From Chondrilla cf. caribensis (Eukaryota; Porifera; Demospongiae; Chondrillida; Chondrillidae), in NCBI GenBank assembly GCA_964020155.1, contig OZ026557.1, positions 2,862,501 through 2,926,500 on the forward strand: a stretch of 64,000 nt of DNA, in the 5' to 3' direction. Shown here in pieces: positions 17,190 through 51,100 of the stretch (its first letter is position 1; every line of letters begins with the position of its first letter). A program made the translations under genes and the position numbers. The notes beneath the pieces are model-generated. The model was not told where the DNA came from, searched no databases, and saw only the letters and a program-made list of their open reading frames with translations.

Positions 17190-19195
17190 AGTACACACAC
17201 CACTACTAGCTGTACACATGTCACTACTAGTTGTACACACATTACTATACCAGCTGTACACACACCAATACTAGCTATACACACCCCACTACTAGGTGTT
17301 CACACAAAACTACTAGGTGTACACACACCACTACTAGCTGTACATGCATCACTGCTAGCTGTACACACACCACTACTAGCTGTACACACATTTCTACTAG
17401 CTGTACACACATTGATGATGAATCTAGGTCATGGTTCAAACTGGCTCAAGATAGCAGAGCCAACAACATGTTGACCCATAATTTGACTGAATTTCAGGGA
17501 ATGGATCATTATGGACATGTCAACAAATGACCACTATGTAGTCAATTCTCGGACTCATGTCTGTACAATGCTCTGGAATGTTGTAGATAATTGCCCAATA
17601 ATGCCCCATTTTTGTGTGTGGTGGAAGATTTTCACTACTAGTTATACACACCACTACTAGCTGCACACATATCACTAATAGCTGTACACACACCACTACT
17701 AACTGTACACACACCACTACTACTGTATACACACCACTACTAGCTGTACACACCTACTACTAGCTATACACACATAACTATTAGCTGTGCACACATACAG
17801 TATACACACCACTATTATAGCTGTGCACACATCACCACTAGCTGTATACACACCACTATTATAGCTGTACACACATCACCACTAGCTGTACACACACCAC
17901 TAATAGCTGTACACACATTACTGATAAAGGGAGGTAATGGCTTAAACTGACTCACAATCATAGAGCCAACAACATGTTGATCCACAATTTGACTGAATTC
18001 CAGCTAATATTTTATTGTGGACATGTCAGCAAATAACCACTTTGTAGTCAATTCAGACTCAATCATGTCTGTACAATGCTCTTGAATATTACAGGTAATG
18101 TTCAATTGTTTGTTTTTATGTGTGTCTGTGGGTGATAAATTAGTTGACTCCACCTAGGTAAGGTCTACTAATTTGCTGCTCTCACCTAGGCTAGTTGTAC
18201 ACACATCATTAGTAGCTGTACACACACCACTACTAGCTGTACATACACCAGTACTAGCTGTGCACACACCACTACGTACTAGCTATACACACCCCACTAC
18301 TACAGTGGTAAACGCTTAATATGCCACCGCTTATTATGCCAAACCGCTTATTATGCCGCTATTTTCCTGAACGAATTCATTAATATGTACTTACTATACA
18401 TATAATTCGCCAAACGCCATATCCGCCATCCGCCATTGTTCTACTGACACCAATTGATTGATTACCATGTGTTAGGTAACACTTTATATGCCACACCTCA
18501 TTTGTGTCACTTTATCACTTTGTCACTTATCACTTTATCACTGTCTATTGTGCTACACAGTCACAAGTGCAGGCTACTTTGCTGCAGTATTACCACCATT
18601 GACTGTTTGCCAATGTTATAGTAGGAGCTGTGCTTGTCTTTGCTATTATCACCATTATTATGTATAGCCTCATTAATTTATAATTATTGATTCTATTCAG
18701 TGACATTCAGTGACTGTTTGGTTAATATGCCAAAACGGATAATAGGCCAAAATTTTTCAAATCCAATTGTGGCATATTAAGTGTTTGCCACTGTAATTGT
18801 ACACACACTACTACTAGCTATACACACACCACTACTAGAAGTACACACATCACTACTAGCTGTACATACACCAGTACTAGCTGTGCACACACCACTACGT
18901 ACTAGCTATACACACCCCACTACTAACTGTACACACACTACTACTAGCTATACACACACCACTACTAGCTGTACACACATCACTACTAGCTGTACACACA
19001 TTACAACTAGCTGTACATACACCACTACTAGCTGTACACACACTACTTCAAACTGTACGTGACTACTAAATGTACACACACCACTACTAGCTGTACACAC
19101 ACCAATATACTAGCTGTACATACACCACTAATAGCTGTTCACACACCACTACTAGCTGTACACACACTACTTCAAACTGTACGTGACTACTAAAT
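17190..19195 (+). repeat. 2005-bp tandem duplication, copy 1
   Basis: Segment 17190-19195 recurs at 19195-21200 with a constant offset of 2005 bp. No mismatch was found at the positions compared (17231/19236, 17520/19525, 18303/20308, 18781/20786). Edges fall inside the 21-bp minisatellite, which fits unequal crossover between units. An assembly duplication is the alternative. Confidence 0.9.
18301..18795. mobile_element. MITE with TA / CAGTGG termini, copy 1
   Basis: A 491-bp element with 25-bp terminal inverted repeats. The left end reads tacagtggtaaacgcttaat and the right end reads, as reverse complement, tacagtggcaaacacttaat. TA flanks both ends, as for Tc1/mariner and pogo superfamily targets. 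There is no coding capacity. The left interior repeats cgcttattatgcc. It is inserted in the minisatellite. Confidence 0.8.
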
Positions 19196-21230
19196 GTACA
19201 CACACCACTACTAGCTGTACACATGTCACTACTAGTTGTACACACATTACTATACCAGCTGTACACACACCAATACTAGCTATACACACCCCACTACTAG
19301 GTGTTCACACAAAACTACTAGGTGTACACACACCACTACTAGCTGTACATGCATCACTGCTAGCTGTACACACACCACTACTAGCTGTACACACATTTCT
19401 ACTAGCTGTACACACATTGATGATGAATCTAGGTCATGGTTCAAACTGGCTCAAGATAGCAGAGCCAACAACATGTTGACCCATAATTTGACTGAATTTC
19501 AGGGAATGGATCATTATGGACATGTCAACAAATGACCACTATGTAGTCAATTCTCGGACTCATGTCTGTACAATGCTCTGGAATGTTGTAGATAATTGCC
19601 CAATAATGCCCCATTTTTGTGTGTGGTGGAAGATTTTCACTACTAGTTATACACACCACTACTAGCTGCACACATATCACTAATAGCTGTACACACACCA
19701 CTACTAACTGTACACACACCACTACTACTGTATACACACCACTACTAGCTGTACACACCTACTACTAGCTATACACACATAACTATTAGCTGTGCACACA
19801 TACAGTATACACACCACTATTATAGCTGTGCACACATCACCACTAGCTGTATACACACCACTATTATAGCTGTACACACATCACCACTAGCTGTACACAC
19901 ACCACTAATAGCTGTACACACATTACTGATAAAGGGAGGTAATGGCTTAAACTGACTCACAATCATAGAGCCAACAACATGTTGATCCACAATTTGACTG
20001 AATTCCAGCTAATATTTTATTGTGGACATGTCAGCAAATAACCACTTTGTAGTCAATTCAGACTCAATCATGTCTGTACAATGCTCTTGAATATTACAGG
20101 TAATGTTCAATTGTTTGTTTTTATGTGTGTCTGTGGGTGATAAATTAGTTGACTCCACCTAGGTAAGGTCTACTAATTTGCTGCTCTCACCTAGGCTAGT
20201 TGTACACACATCATTAGTAGCTGTACACACACCACTACTAGCTGTACATACACCAGTACTAGCTGTGCACACACCACTACGTACTAGCTATACACACCCC
20301 ACTACTACAGTGGTAAACGCTTAATATGCCACCGCTTATTATGCCAAACCGCTTATTATGCCGCTATTTTCCTGAACGAATTCATTAATATGTACTTACT
20401 ATACATATAATTCGCCAAACGCCATATCCGCCATCCGCCATTGTTCTACTGACACCAATTGATTGATTACCATGTGTTAGGTAACACTTTATATGCCACA
20501 CCTCATTTGTGTCACTTTATCACTTTGTCACTTATCACTTTATCACTGTCTATTGTGCTACACAGTCACAAGTGCAGGCTACTTTGCTGCAGTATTACCA
20601 CCATTGACTGTTTGCCAATGTTATAGTAGGAGCTGTGCTTGTCTTTGCTATTATCACCATTATTATGTATAGCCTCATTAATTTATAATTATTGATTCTA
20701 TTCAGTGACATTCAGTGACTGTTTGGTTAATATGCCAAAACGGATAATAGGCCAAAATTTTTCAAATCCAATTGTGGCATATTAAGTGTTTGCCACTGTA
20801 ATTGTACACACACTACTACTAGCTATACACACACCACTACTAGAAGTACACACATCACTACTAGCTGTACATACACCAGTACTAGCTGTGCACACACCAC
20901 TACGTACTAGCTATACACACCCCACTACTAACTGTACACACACTACTACTAGCTATACACACACCACTACTAGCTGTACACACATCACTACTAGCTGTAC
21001 ACACATTACAACTAGCTGTACATACACCACTACTAGCTGTACACACACTACTTCAAACTGTACGTGACTACTAAATGTACACACACCACTACTAGCTGTA
21101 CACACACCAATATACTAGCTGTACATACACCACTAATAGCTGTTCACACACCACTACTAGCTGTACACACACTACTTCAAACTGTACGTGACTACTAAAT
21201 GTACACACACCACTACTAGCTGTACACACA
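19196..21230 (+). repeat. 2005-bp tandem duplication, copy 2
   Basis: Second copy of 17190-19195. The match continues to about 21230, overlapping the start of the following partial repeat, so the boundary cannot be fixed closer than one or two minisatellite units. Confidence 0.9.
20306..20800. mobile_element. MITE with TA / CAGTGG termini, copy 2
   Basis: Identical copy of the element at 18301-18795, carried by the 2005-bp duplication rather than by a new insertion, because the flanks are also identical. Confidence 0.8.
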
Positions 21231-22024
21231 CCAATATACTAGCTGTACATACACCACTAATAGCTGTTTACACACCACTACTAGCTGTACACACATTACT
21301 ACTAGCTGTACATACACCACTAATAGCTGTTCACACACCATTACTAGCTGTACACACATTACTACTAGCTGTACATACACCACTACTATAGTTAGTAGTA
21401 CACACATCACTACTAGCTGTACACACACATTACTAATGAAGCGAGGAAATGGCTTAAACGGACAATCATAGAGCCAACAACATGTTGACCCATAATTTAA
21501 CCGAATTCCAGCTAATATCTATTGTGGACATGTCAGCAAATGACCACTTTGTAGTCAATTCAGACTCAATCATGTCTGTACAATGGTCTGGAATGTTACA
21601 GATAATTTCCAATTGCTTGTTTGCTTTGTGTGTATCTGTGGGTGATAAATTAGTTGACTCCACCTTGGTACGGCCTGCTAATTTGGTGCTCTCACCTAGA
21701 CCAGGGCTTTTTGCCCCCAATTACCTGACACACATGACACAATAATTAAACATGCATAAAATTATAGTCCATTACATGTGGGATTACATATAATTCTCCT
21801 TTATCATTACTATGGTTGTCATGGTTACTCCCCACACTCTACTACTAGCTGTACACACACCACTACTAGGTCCTATATAGCAGGTTGCACAGTCTAATCG
21901 TATTTACCTGACCTGAATCCTATCACTACAATATAATCAATTTGAGTTGATAATATATTCTTATAATATTTGCACCTTAGTAATTGCACACCTTATAAGC
22001 TGCTTCTCTCATGAAGTGTCTTGT

Positions 22025-22093
22025 TCACTGAGTCAGTCCATAGTCCATAGTCCAGTCCATGGACTGTGGACTGTCTCAGTCCAGTGTTTACAG
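22025..22093 (-). repeat. Right terminal inverted repeat of the 5.4-kb block
   Basis: Reverse complement of 16727-16796, ending outward in ccagtgtttacag. The flanks just outside (cagttgttgttaggg on the left, agctgttgttgttggg on the right) are alike in direct orientation. They may be a degenerate target duplication, but this is weak. Confidence 0.8.
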
Positions 22094-22620
22094 AGAGCTG
22101 TTGTTGTTGGGAAGTTTGAAACAGCTGTCCTGTACTTGTGTATTACATATATATAGTAATAATATTATTATTAACATTGCTATGAATATCATTCATTATC
22201 TACACCATGAATATCATTATTTCAATTTGTACTCCTCAGCCTCAACCTACATTACGGTGCGAAAATGATAACTTATTAGATTAGCAAATCAAATGTGTGA
22301 TAGTTGTATCTTCTTTACAACTAATCCTGTAACTGTGATGAATGGGTTGACTGCTTCCTTATTCCTCATGACCAACTTGCCTAGTATAGAAATGCAATCA
22401 TGCAAAAATATTCATAGTATACATGAACCAGTTATAATAAATGATATTCACATTACTTGTAATAATATTCACAGAGGATTGATATGCATAGCCAGACATG
22501 TTGGCAATCTGAGTAATCTCTAGGGGGTTCAGGATCACCCCGTATGGCTCAGGATCATCCCATATAATAATAAGCATTGACGACTTCCCTGGACTGTATT
22601 AGTTAGTGCAACGATTGATT
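22094..22620. other. Upstream region of the Frizzled-like gene
   Basis: AT-rich sequence between the repeat block and the first exon of the receptor gene. It should contain the promoter. No motif could be assigned. Confidence 0.35.
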
Positions 22621-25600
22621 ATGAGGATCACTTGGGACAAAGTCAAATCGTTCATAACTTTGGAGAAGGTTATTCTCCTTGGTATCCTTTTGGTGATTTG
22701 GATCCTGTTCAGTCTACCTACGGTTTTCTTCTACATCTCCAATGAAGAGAATGGGACAGGGTGGACTGGGAGTATCGATGGATTTCTCCAGCTCCACAAA
22801 CATATTTGTAATACTGGAATCCAAAACAGCACTGAACCTGAAGTTTGTAGCAGCCAATCAGGAAATCATGTAGGTTTACCGGCTACGTATATGTTTGTAG
22901 AATATGGTTCTGAATTCTGCATGATCTAGGATGCCTATCTCCTACTCAATATAGCTGTAGGCATTTTGGTGATGGTAATTACCATAGCATGTTAGGGGGC
23001 AGAAGTTGGGTTACCTATCATTTCACAAAATTTATACAATGACAGAATGCAACCATGAACCAATCCATTCTTGTCCTTGTCTTTAGACAAATAATTATTG
23101 GGTGAACATGCTTCGACAGTAAATATTCAAATGTAATTTTCAGGAAAGAAGCTTGGCTACTTTAAAAGGGTATTGCTATCACCGATGAATATCATAAGCA
23201 TGGTGAAAATTGTACTTAAACATCGTATCATCATTTTTCAGCATCTGCATCATTTTCAAAATTTAAATGACATGTACTTGATACCATCTGCATTATTATT
23301 GTTTGTTTGTGACAAATTCTTAAAATTAATGCATCAGAGCACATAAGGTATGATTATTACAATATGACTACCCATCATGTATTGAGTCTGTATTATTCCT
23401 TGCTATCCAAGGTTTCAGTCACCGCAAACACTGGACAGGGCACTGTTACCCAATCCAAGTGCTATTCATATCAAGAAGGAACATGTGCTCACCAACGTGT
23501 CACAAAATGTGTCCTACCAAACTTTCCTGCTATACAGAAAGTGCTCATGGCTACACAACCTGGCATACATGTTAACTGCAGTTCAGTCAATATTATGATT
23601 TCAGGAATAAGTCAAACGATTGACCTTCTCGGTTCTAACCCATTTATAGGAGAAAGTTGTGCAAATAAAGGACTTCCTTTTTTGTGTGACTATTTCTTAC
23701 CAACATGTGTGAACAATACAGATTTGCGCTACCCAACTGAACAACAGTGCAATTATGTGAAGAATGGTCCATGTAAGCAGGAGTGGATCGCTGTATCTTG
23801 GACTAAGTATAAGGCTATCCTCCCAGACTGTAGTCAAATGCAACATTCTTACGTAAGCAATTTGACATCATGTATTACATCTTCTCCTGGGCCAACTGAT
23901 GCAGCTGAACCTTCTCCAACAAATATGTCTGAGCCTTCTCCAAAAAATATGTTTGAACCTTCTCCAACAAATATATCTGAACCTTCTCCAACAAATATGT
24001 CTGAACCGTCTCCAACTTATATAGCCAACAAAACTCCTACACATGCAACTACTGAATCTTCTTCAACTGATGTACTTGAACCTACTCCATCTAATAATGT
24101 ACCAAAAGTCTCTCCAACTACTATAGCTGAATTATCCCCTAATTCATCACTTTTATCTTGCCATCCTCTGTTCATTCAAAACCAATGCATCTGTCTACCT
24201 AGCTGTAGTAAATTTCGGATGAACACTGAAGTAGGACAAGTGATAGAAGACATCATTATTTCCATTGCTCTTATATTGGACATTCTTTCAGGCATCGCAT
24301 ACTTTGTTTTCTTCATTGCCAGACTGAAAGTAATGTGAGTTGATAAGCTTGAAATTAATGTTTACACATGTATACCAACACATTCAATATCAGATAATCA
24401 AGCAAGTCTTAGATTAGGGCAAGTAAATACAAAAAGATACAATATCAAATGTGTAATTTGTAACCTGAAAGTTACATAATAATTATCATGCTCTTTGTAC
24501 ATTAGGAGTCGATTTCCTACAATATTAATATTCTATGGATCTTTGGCTGTGTTCATTATCGGTTAGTTTTCAATGATTTGCAGAACCATTGATCTGATAG
24601 TTTAATATTTACGGTAAAATCACAACTGTACACACCCTTATTTTGTAGGCTTATTTGTTGCTCTTGCAAGAATTGTTCCAGACAATGATTTATTCTGCTC
24701 TCACGATGATTTTCTGTCAACTGTTCTTGACTCTCCAACTGCTTTCTGTACAATTTCAGGTTAGTATTCTCCTTGCATATACATACATGTATGTGTTCAC
24801 ATAATTACTAGTGAATCACCTTACATCTGACTCTACAAAACTCAGGTGCATAGCACAAGAAAATTATGACATGCATATTATGGTATTGTTATCAAATTTA
24901 ATATTATTGTTTTGAGAACATAAACTTGATATAAATTTATTCTTAGAGCCTATTCTTTGAGATTATCAGGAAATAATTGACAACAATAATCAAACCAAAA
25001 TCAATTCACCTTACAGTAGCTATGATGCATCTTGGCTGTTTTCAATATGAAATGTTGTGGATACACAGTTGCCAACTATCCCATACTATTGAATTCATGG
25101 ATTGATTTTCTGAGTGTAACGTGTCTGCATCAATAATCATTGAAACAATTTCAAGGATATTGACTGAGTGTTAACAGTTCATGTAACTGTTAAAGTATGT
25201 AATTTGCATATGGCATTACGGCATTGCATATAATATTATGGTAAATGTGCATTACGTATATAGAACTCATCCTATAATATCTACAGGTTTTATCTTCCAG
25301 TTTCTGATGTTGGTGACATTTCTATTCTGGCTCCTTCACATCATACTCGTGTGGATAACAGTTGTATTCCCACATACTGCAAAGAAGGTGAAGAAACGTG
25401 GAAAGGTCATCCATGTCACGATGGTTGTTGCAGTCATAGCATTCAGCCTAATTGGGCCAGTTGTTGCTGTTGCCAACTATCCCTACATTATTCCAAGATT
25501 ACCTGTGTTTACGTGTTTCTCAAGTGATCTCAACTGGACATTTTATTCTCTAATTCTACCTTGCTCCATCACATTTGCCCTGGCATCAACATTCTTGGTA

Positions 25601-26247
25601 CTACTATTTAGAACAACATATAAGGTGAGCAACAAATGTATAATAAAGATCCTCGTGTATCATTACTTTACCAGTTTTTCTCAGCCTACTGTTAATTTTT
25701 TCCTACTGTAAACTTTCTTCTTCTTGCAAAATTAATATAATTCATCAATTCTCCCTTCAATTCCTGTCAGAATCAAAGTCTTTTCAGAAGAGGACAATGT
25801 TTGAATACACCAGAAATCAAGATACTCTTCATTTCAATTGTTTATATCATGGCTGGAGTGTTTGTACTTGTGCGTTACGGGCAGGCCATTAGTACCCACT
25901 TAGAGTATGTCAACTCACTATTAGCATTTGGTGTGTGTCATCTCAATGGAGATGACCCCAGCTGTCCTGATCATGAAACTGTTGTTAATAAAACAGATAT
26001 TGTCTTAAACTGCATTTCATTATTCCTCTTGGGACTGCTTCCTCTCACAAGTTTGACATATGCAGTGAAGTCTTCTGACATCAAAAGACTACGAAAATGT
26101 CTCACGTTGTCTAAGAAGAGGTTTCCAGCACCTAGGTCAGCTTCTACTGATAACACCATTGCAAAGGAAGATACTTTGAAAGCTGCTTCCACTACTTTCA
26201 CCAACAGTATGCAGACTTCTGAACTCCAGGAGTCTATCAGACTATGA
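22621..26247 (+). CDS. Divergent Frizzled-like (class F) seven-pass receptor
   Basis: Exons 22621-22869, 23412-24334, 24506-24561, 24649-24759, 25287-25624 and 25771-26247 join in frame to 717 residues. Exon 1 carries a hydrophobic segment (VILLGILLVIWILF), probably a signal anchor or signal peptide. Exon 2 starts with a Cys-rich domain of Frizzled type: CYSYQEGTCAHQRVTKCVLP, then LPFLCDYFLPTC and ten or so cysteines. A Ser/Thr/Pro linker follows with about five copies of an EPSPTNMS unit. Seven hydrophobic segments follow, from VIEDIIISIALILDIL to LNCISLFLLGLLPLTSL, with a cysteine-bearing extracellular loop (DLFCSHDD...AFCTIS). After TM7 the sequence is AVKSSDIKRLRKC, so the Dishevelled-binding KTxxxW motif of true Frizzleds is missing. 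The exon 1/2 junction is the least certain. Confidence 0.72.
23884..24140 (+). repeat. 24-bp coding repeat, Ser/Thr/Pro linker
   Basis: Within exon 2 of the receptor gene, about five good and several decayed copies of a 24-base unit (gaaccttctccaacaaatatg type) encode EPSP(T/K)N(M/I)(S/F). The repeat keeps frame. The result is an O-glycosylation-prone stalk between the Cys-rich domain and TM1. Confidence 0.85.
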
Positions 26248-27133
26248 AATGTGATGTTCAGTCTGCAAGTAATTATGAACATAAGTAGCTATTATTGAGC
26301 TGCTGATAATAATGACCAACATTTGAAACTTTATAATATGGTTCTATTATTATAGTAGGATGCAAACAGAGCATATTATTGTGTGAATTCTTTTGTATTT
26401 ATTACAATTATGAAGTGTGTACAATAATTTTGGTGAGTTGCATGGAAATAATCAATAGAATTAACTAACAGAATATTATATTATCACCAATATCAATTAT
26501 TATTCAATTATTTCACATATCAGGTATATAGTAATACTGTATATTTAGGTATGAGTGCAGGAAAAGTTATATATATAGGTGATATTTTGCGAAACTGTAA
26601 TGTATGCGTGGTATAGGGCCGCCATTTTGTTTTGGCGTCATCCCTACTCTATGATAATGCAAATTTGGATTGCAGTGCATATATAAGGCCATGAACGGGC
26701 TATAATTAGAATTATTATTGTACAATAATAAAAATTATAATATTGACATGGCATGTGTCATAGTACATATATTATACAAGTATAATATATATAACTGCAA
26801 TAATATTTCCCTATATGTATTGCTGCATATAAATGTGTTGTGTATGTGTAGCAGGATGCATTATAAGTCAATATGATATTTTACAATAATATTATTACTA
26901 TTACAGGCCTTATATTGTATCACAGTTTTAATGTAATCTCACTCAATCTGATTAATTTATATAAATTATTACATTATGGTCTTTAATATCATGAACTCAA
27001 TACAAGTGAAATAAAATTATTGTCCAGGCATTTATACAATAATTATTATGCATGGAAGAAGTATAGTTCTTTTACGATGCTATTTGCTACAATCTAAGCT
27101 ATAGTAGCTGATTCGCTCAATCTCATCTAAACC
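26248..27133. other. Intergenic, convergent 3' ends
   Basis: About 890 bp of very AT-rich DNA between the receptor stop (26247, plus) and the Mi-2 stop (27134, minus). Both 3' UTRs must lie here. No gene, hairpin or repeat was assigned. An AATAAA occurs at 26727-26732 on the plus strand but is far from the receptor stop. Confidence 0.45.
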
Positions 27134-47528
<20,395 letters not shown>

Positions 47529-48109
47529 GATTTTAGTAATGCAACTACCTTTTTCAGACAACCGTCATTTATCAGAAACCACAAGCTGCGGTTTAATCTG
47601 AAGCATGTGACCGTCGAATGCGCCTGCTATCTGGCTACGCTAGACCACAAACATACACAATACGACAATATAACCTATGTTCCACATACATTGTGTATAA
47701 GGGTACATAATACTAGTGTACTTTTATATGTAGTCCACCATCACAAAGGTGGGGATTGTAGATGTATTCAATGTATCCTTGATCATAAATGTAGCATGGT
47801 GCATAACTGTAACAGATGTCCTGGGGAAGCCAGTGTGTGGTTGTATGCAGCACTTTCAAACATCCATTGGGAATTAAAGACTTATGAATCCAAACTCTTG
47901 ATCAATGAAATTAATACAGTACTTAACATCAAATCTAACTGAGTTTGATCTATAACACAGACCATAAATCACTTAAAACCCGTGGAGCCATGCAGTGTGT
48001 TAATTGAAATTAAGCATCAATGAGTATCTATGATATAATAATGATATGTACATTATACGATGCTCTGTGATAACTGCATCCATATGAAATATTAAGCTTT
48101 CCTTTGATT
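47529..48109. other. Mi-2 promoter side / receptor 3' flank
   Basis: About 580 bp between the inferred Mi-2 ATG (47528, minus) and the end of the mGluR-like gene (48110, minus). It must contain the Mi-2 promoter. An unusually long plus-strand frame without ATG start (47469-47942) crosses it. It encodes a Cys/His-rich string (CRCIQCILDHKC) of no known family and is not called a gene. Confidence 0.4.
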
Positions 48110-51100
48110 CTATTCTCGCACTCGAGGAAACAAATAGAGACAAGCTTTCAATGCCCAATCTCCCTGACTTGTTTGTGATATACACTGAATTAGGGATATA
48201 ATCTTGATATAGCTCTATGTAAATGGATTGAAGATTTGTATGTCAAAGAATATACTTACATTCCTCATCTTGTCACAAAAATACTTCAGCCACTTGGTCG
48301 GTAGTGGTGGCTGATGAGTACGTACTGTCTTCTGCATTGGCAGCTCTTTCTAGTATGTTAAATTTAATGTTTACGTATACTGCACTGGATTTTGAATGTT
48401 GCATGATCAAGTGTGAAGACCTATGTACATGTGAGTCATAATTACTTAGCAATTAATGTTAATTAGAACGTACATACACTATATTATTAGTGCATATTAT
48501 AATAATATTAAATACATTCTGCATTACATTTCATTGCAAAAACTGTATTATATACACGTATACGTATAATATGTAGATATCATTATTAGGTGATCTGATA
48601 ATCGAGTAAATATAATTATTAACTGTAAATGACACATTGGAGTAATAATAATCAATAAGTAATTCAAGACTAGTCACCTACGTATAGAGGTTTGAGTATT
48701 TCACTTAATTACTTGCAATTACAATGTAATCACTTTTATCAAATTGTTCAGTTGCTATCGTCAATCGAAGGATGCTCTTCTAGGCATGTTCCATGAACCT
48801 GTGACATCATAGTGCAGGAATAAGAACACAATAATATTGTAGTTATTGCATTCTATTGTATAACAGAACTCAATAATTTATTCACTATTATTTCGTATCA
48901 AGAACTGATTTATGGGTCCCTCTCTTAATAATTATGATTCTACTGCATGTACGTACATACCTATGATGTAAGTATGCACAGCATGATATACTCCCATTCC
49001 TAACAATATGATAGCAAATTTTAGAGTGCTAGATTAAAAAAATACATACAAATATGTAATTTCTCATGTTGTATGGACACAGATGAACTGAACAATGGTA
49101 GATTCATGCTCTTACCATAACACATGACTTGATACTCAGAACCTCTTCCTCGGCTTGTGTCACCCTTCCAGTATCCTCCAAGCACACTGCAATCTTGAAT
49201 TCTGTAGCATCATAAGACCTTGAACAAAGTTCCGTTGAGAGACGATTGTTTCCATGGGGGATGCCTACAGAGGAGCTGGTACTTTTAATTTCATTATGGT
49301 CGGTCACATCATCAATTTCAATGACTGTAGGTAGTGGACCACTGACTACAGCAGAAGGACGCCAGTCATCTGTAGAGTATGCATCATCATTAATAACTCC
49401 AGAGTCCGAGTCACAGTAAACTTTACGATCAGATCCTGCAGGTAGATAACCAAGTGTAAATTAACCATTGCAGCAATTATTATAATTTAATGGAGTATTC
49501 AAGTGTACAGAACGGCAAAATACCATCAGATAAGCTGGTATATTTACTGTACATATACGTGTTCACATATTTACATTGTCGACAGTGCACAATAATTTAC
49601 CTGAAAGTGGTAGTGAATATTTCCTTTGAGTGTTACCTTCCACAACAGAGTTGACACTTGGTACAGAAAAGCTGAGACAGTTGGACAACTGCTTGGACGA
49701 TGCTGTAGATGGTTGGCTTGTGAGGTGCGATTGACCTTGCTCTTCTGTTTCTGTTGTCTTGTCACGGCGGTACAAGACATATACTTTCGGCACAAATAAT
49801 ATGCCTAAAATACAAGACGCACTCAAAACAATTGCCAGAACTTGTGAACTAGTTGTGTACACACTACCGAGGCTTGCAGTACCAAAATATGACGGAATGA
49901 AGGCCAACCAAATAACACACATGGTGTAGCAAGTAAGATTTATAAGTTTTGTTTCGTTGAATTCAGATGGGATGGAGCGGGTTCTGAAGGCAAAATAAGT
50001 ACTGCATATGAGAAGAATACAATTATACGCAAGAGACACGGATAATCCAGCATAGACGTTGGCGGCACATCGGAGTTCAGCACTGTAGTCGGCTGCAATA
50101 AGGATAGTACCAGGCTGTTCAAATATCAACCACACAATGGCAATTGCGACTTGGAAAAACACAATGATTCCTACAAACACAACTTGGCTTTGTGGGTTGA
50201 TGAAAGGTGGTGGCTTGAGCGTCTTCTGCTGTCGGTTGAAAATTCTGTGAATTCTGTTTGTTTTAACCAGTAGAGCTCCAAAACAAACAGAAAATCCGAA
50301 ACCTAGACCAAATCTGGTTACACCACATGTGAAGGCAAGTGGCTGGCCGATGTAAAAGAATGGCAGGGCATAACACCAGAATACACCAAACAGTATGATG
50401 CTACTGAGCTCTCGACTGGTAGCCTTAACGATCTTACTATTTCTGTTGATAACAAAGATGATTATGACAACCAAAGTCATACAGCAGCCTACTAGGGATA
50501 GCAACATGATGATAATAGCCCATGGATGGAGCCAACCAAGATAGTCTGGGGGTATCTGTTCACAATCATCAAGTTTGTCGTTTGGCAGATAACCCTTAGG
50601 ACACGTGTTACAAATCAAACCGTCACTAACTTGTTTGATGCCTTGGCAAGGTGTACAGATCCAGCAACACTCTGCATGTCCAGGTATCAGCTGAGGGTAT
50701 TCTCCATTTTCACACAGCTCACTACAATAAGACAAAGGCATTTCTTCCGTGTTCCATGTAATGTCATCAAAATTTGAAACATCTAAATTGCCATCTTGCC
50801 AATATCCAACCGTTTTGAAAGAGTAGGAACCATTGGAATCCCGGGCCAGATTACGAATTAGGTAACCTCCTTTAGGGTCTCCACTGTCATCAAACTGGAT
50901 TGAGTCAGCCGAGTATCCTTCAAAACTTGCAACTTTCAAGTACTGCAACAATAGTTCACCATCAAGTCTACCTCTGGCATCAACAATAGCGGAACATAGC
51001 ACTGAAGAATTACAGTAGTCCTTTATCATAGCATCCAAAGCACGAGCAAATGCCAGCACAGCATCCATAGTAAACGTTACTTTGCTGTTTTGCTTATAAC

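Larger units (their letters stand above)
16797..22024. repeat. Compound minisatellite block between inverted repeats
   Basis: Most of the block consists of a unit of about 21 bp with consensus close to cacaccactactagctgtacaca. A longer non-minisatellite segment (catgttgacccataatttga ... catgtctgtacaatg, about 140 bp) interrupts it five times, starting near 17467, 17970, 19472, 19975 and 21480, giving a higher-order pattern. The open frames inside (Thr-Ser-Cys-Thr-His and Leu-Leu-Ala-Val-His-Thr repeats) come from the 21-bp periodicity. Confidence 0.9.

Noticed and set aside
18781..21391. Thr-His-Cys repeat proteins
   Set aside because: Open frames with period 7 residues follow from the 21-bp repeat, occur in identical duplicates and have no conserved flanks.
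17190..21430. CRISPR-like array
   Set aside because: The 21-bp units are tandem without unique spacers, and the context is eukaryotic. It is a minisatellite.
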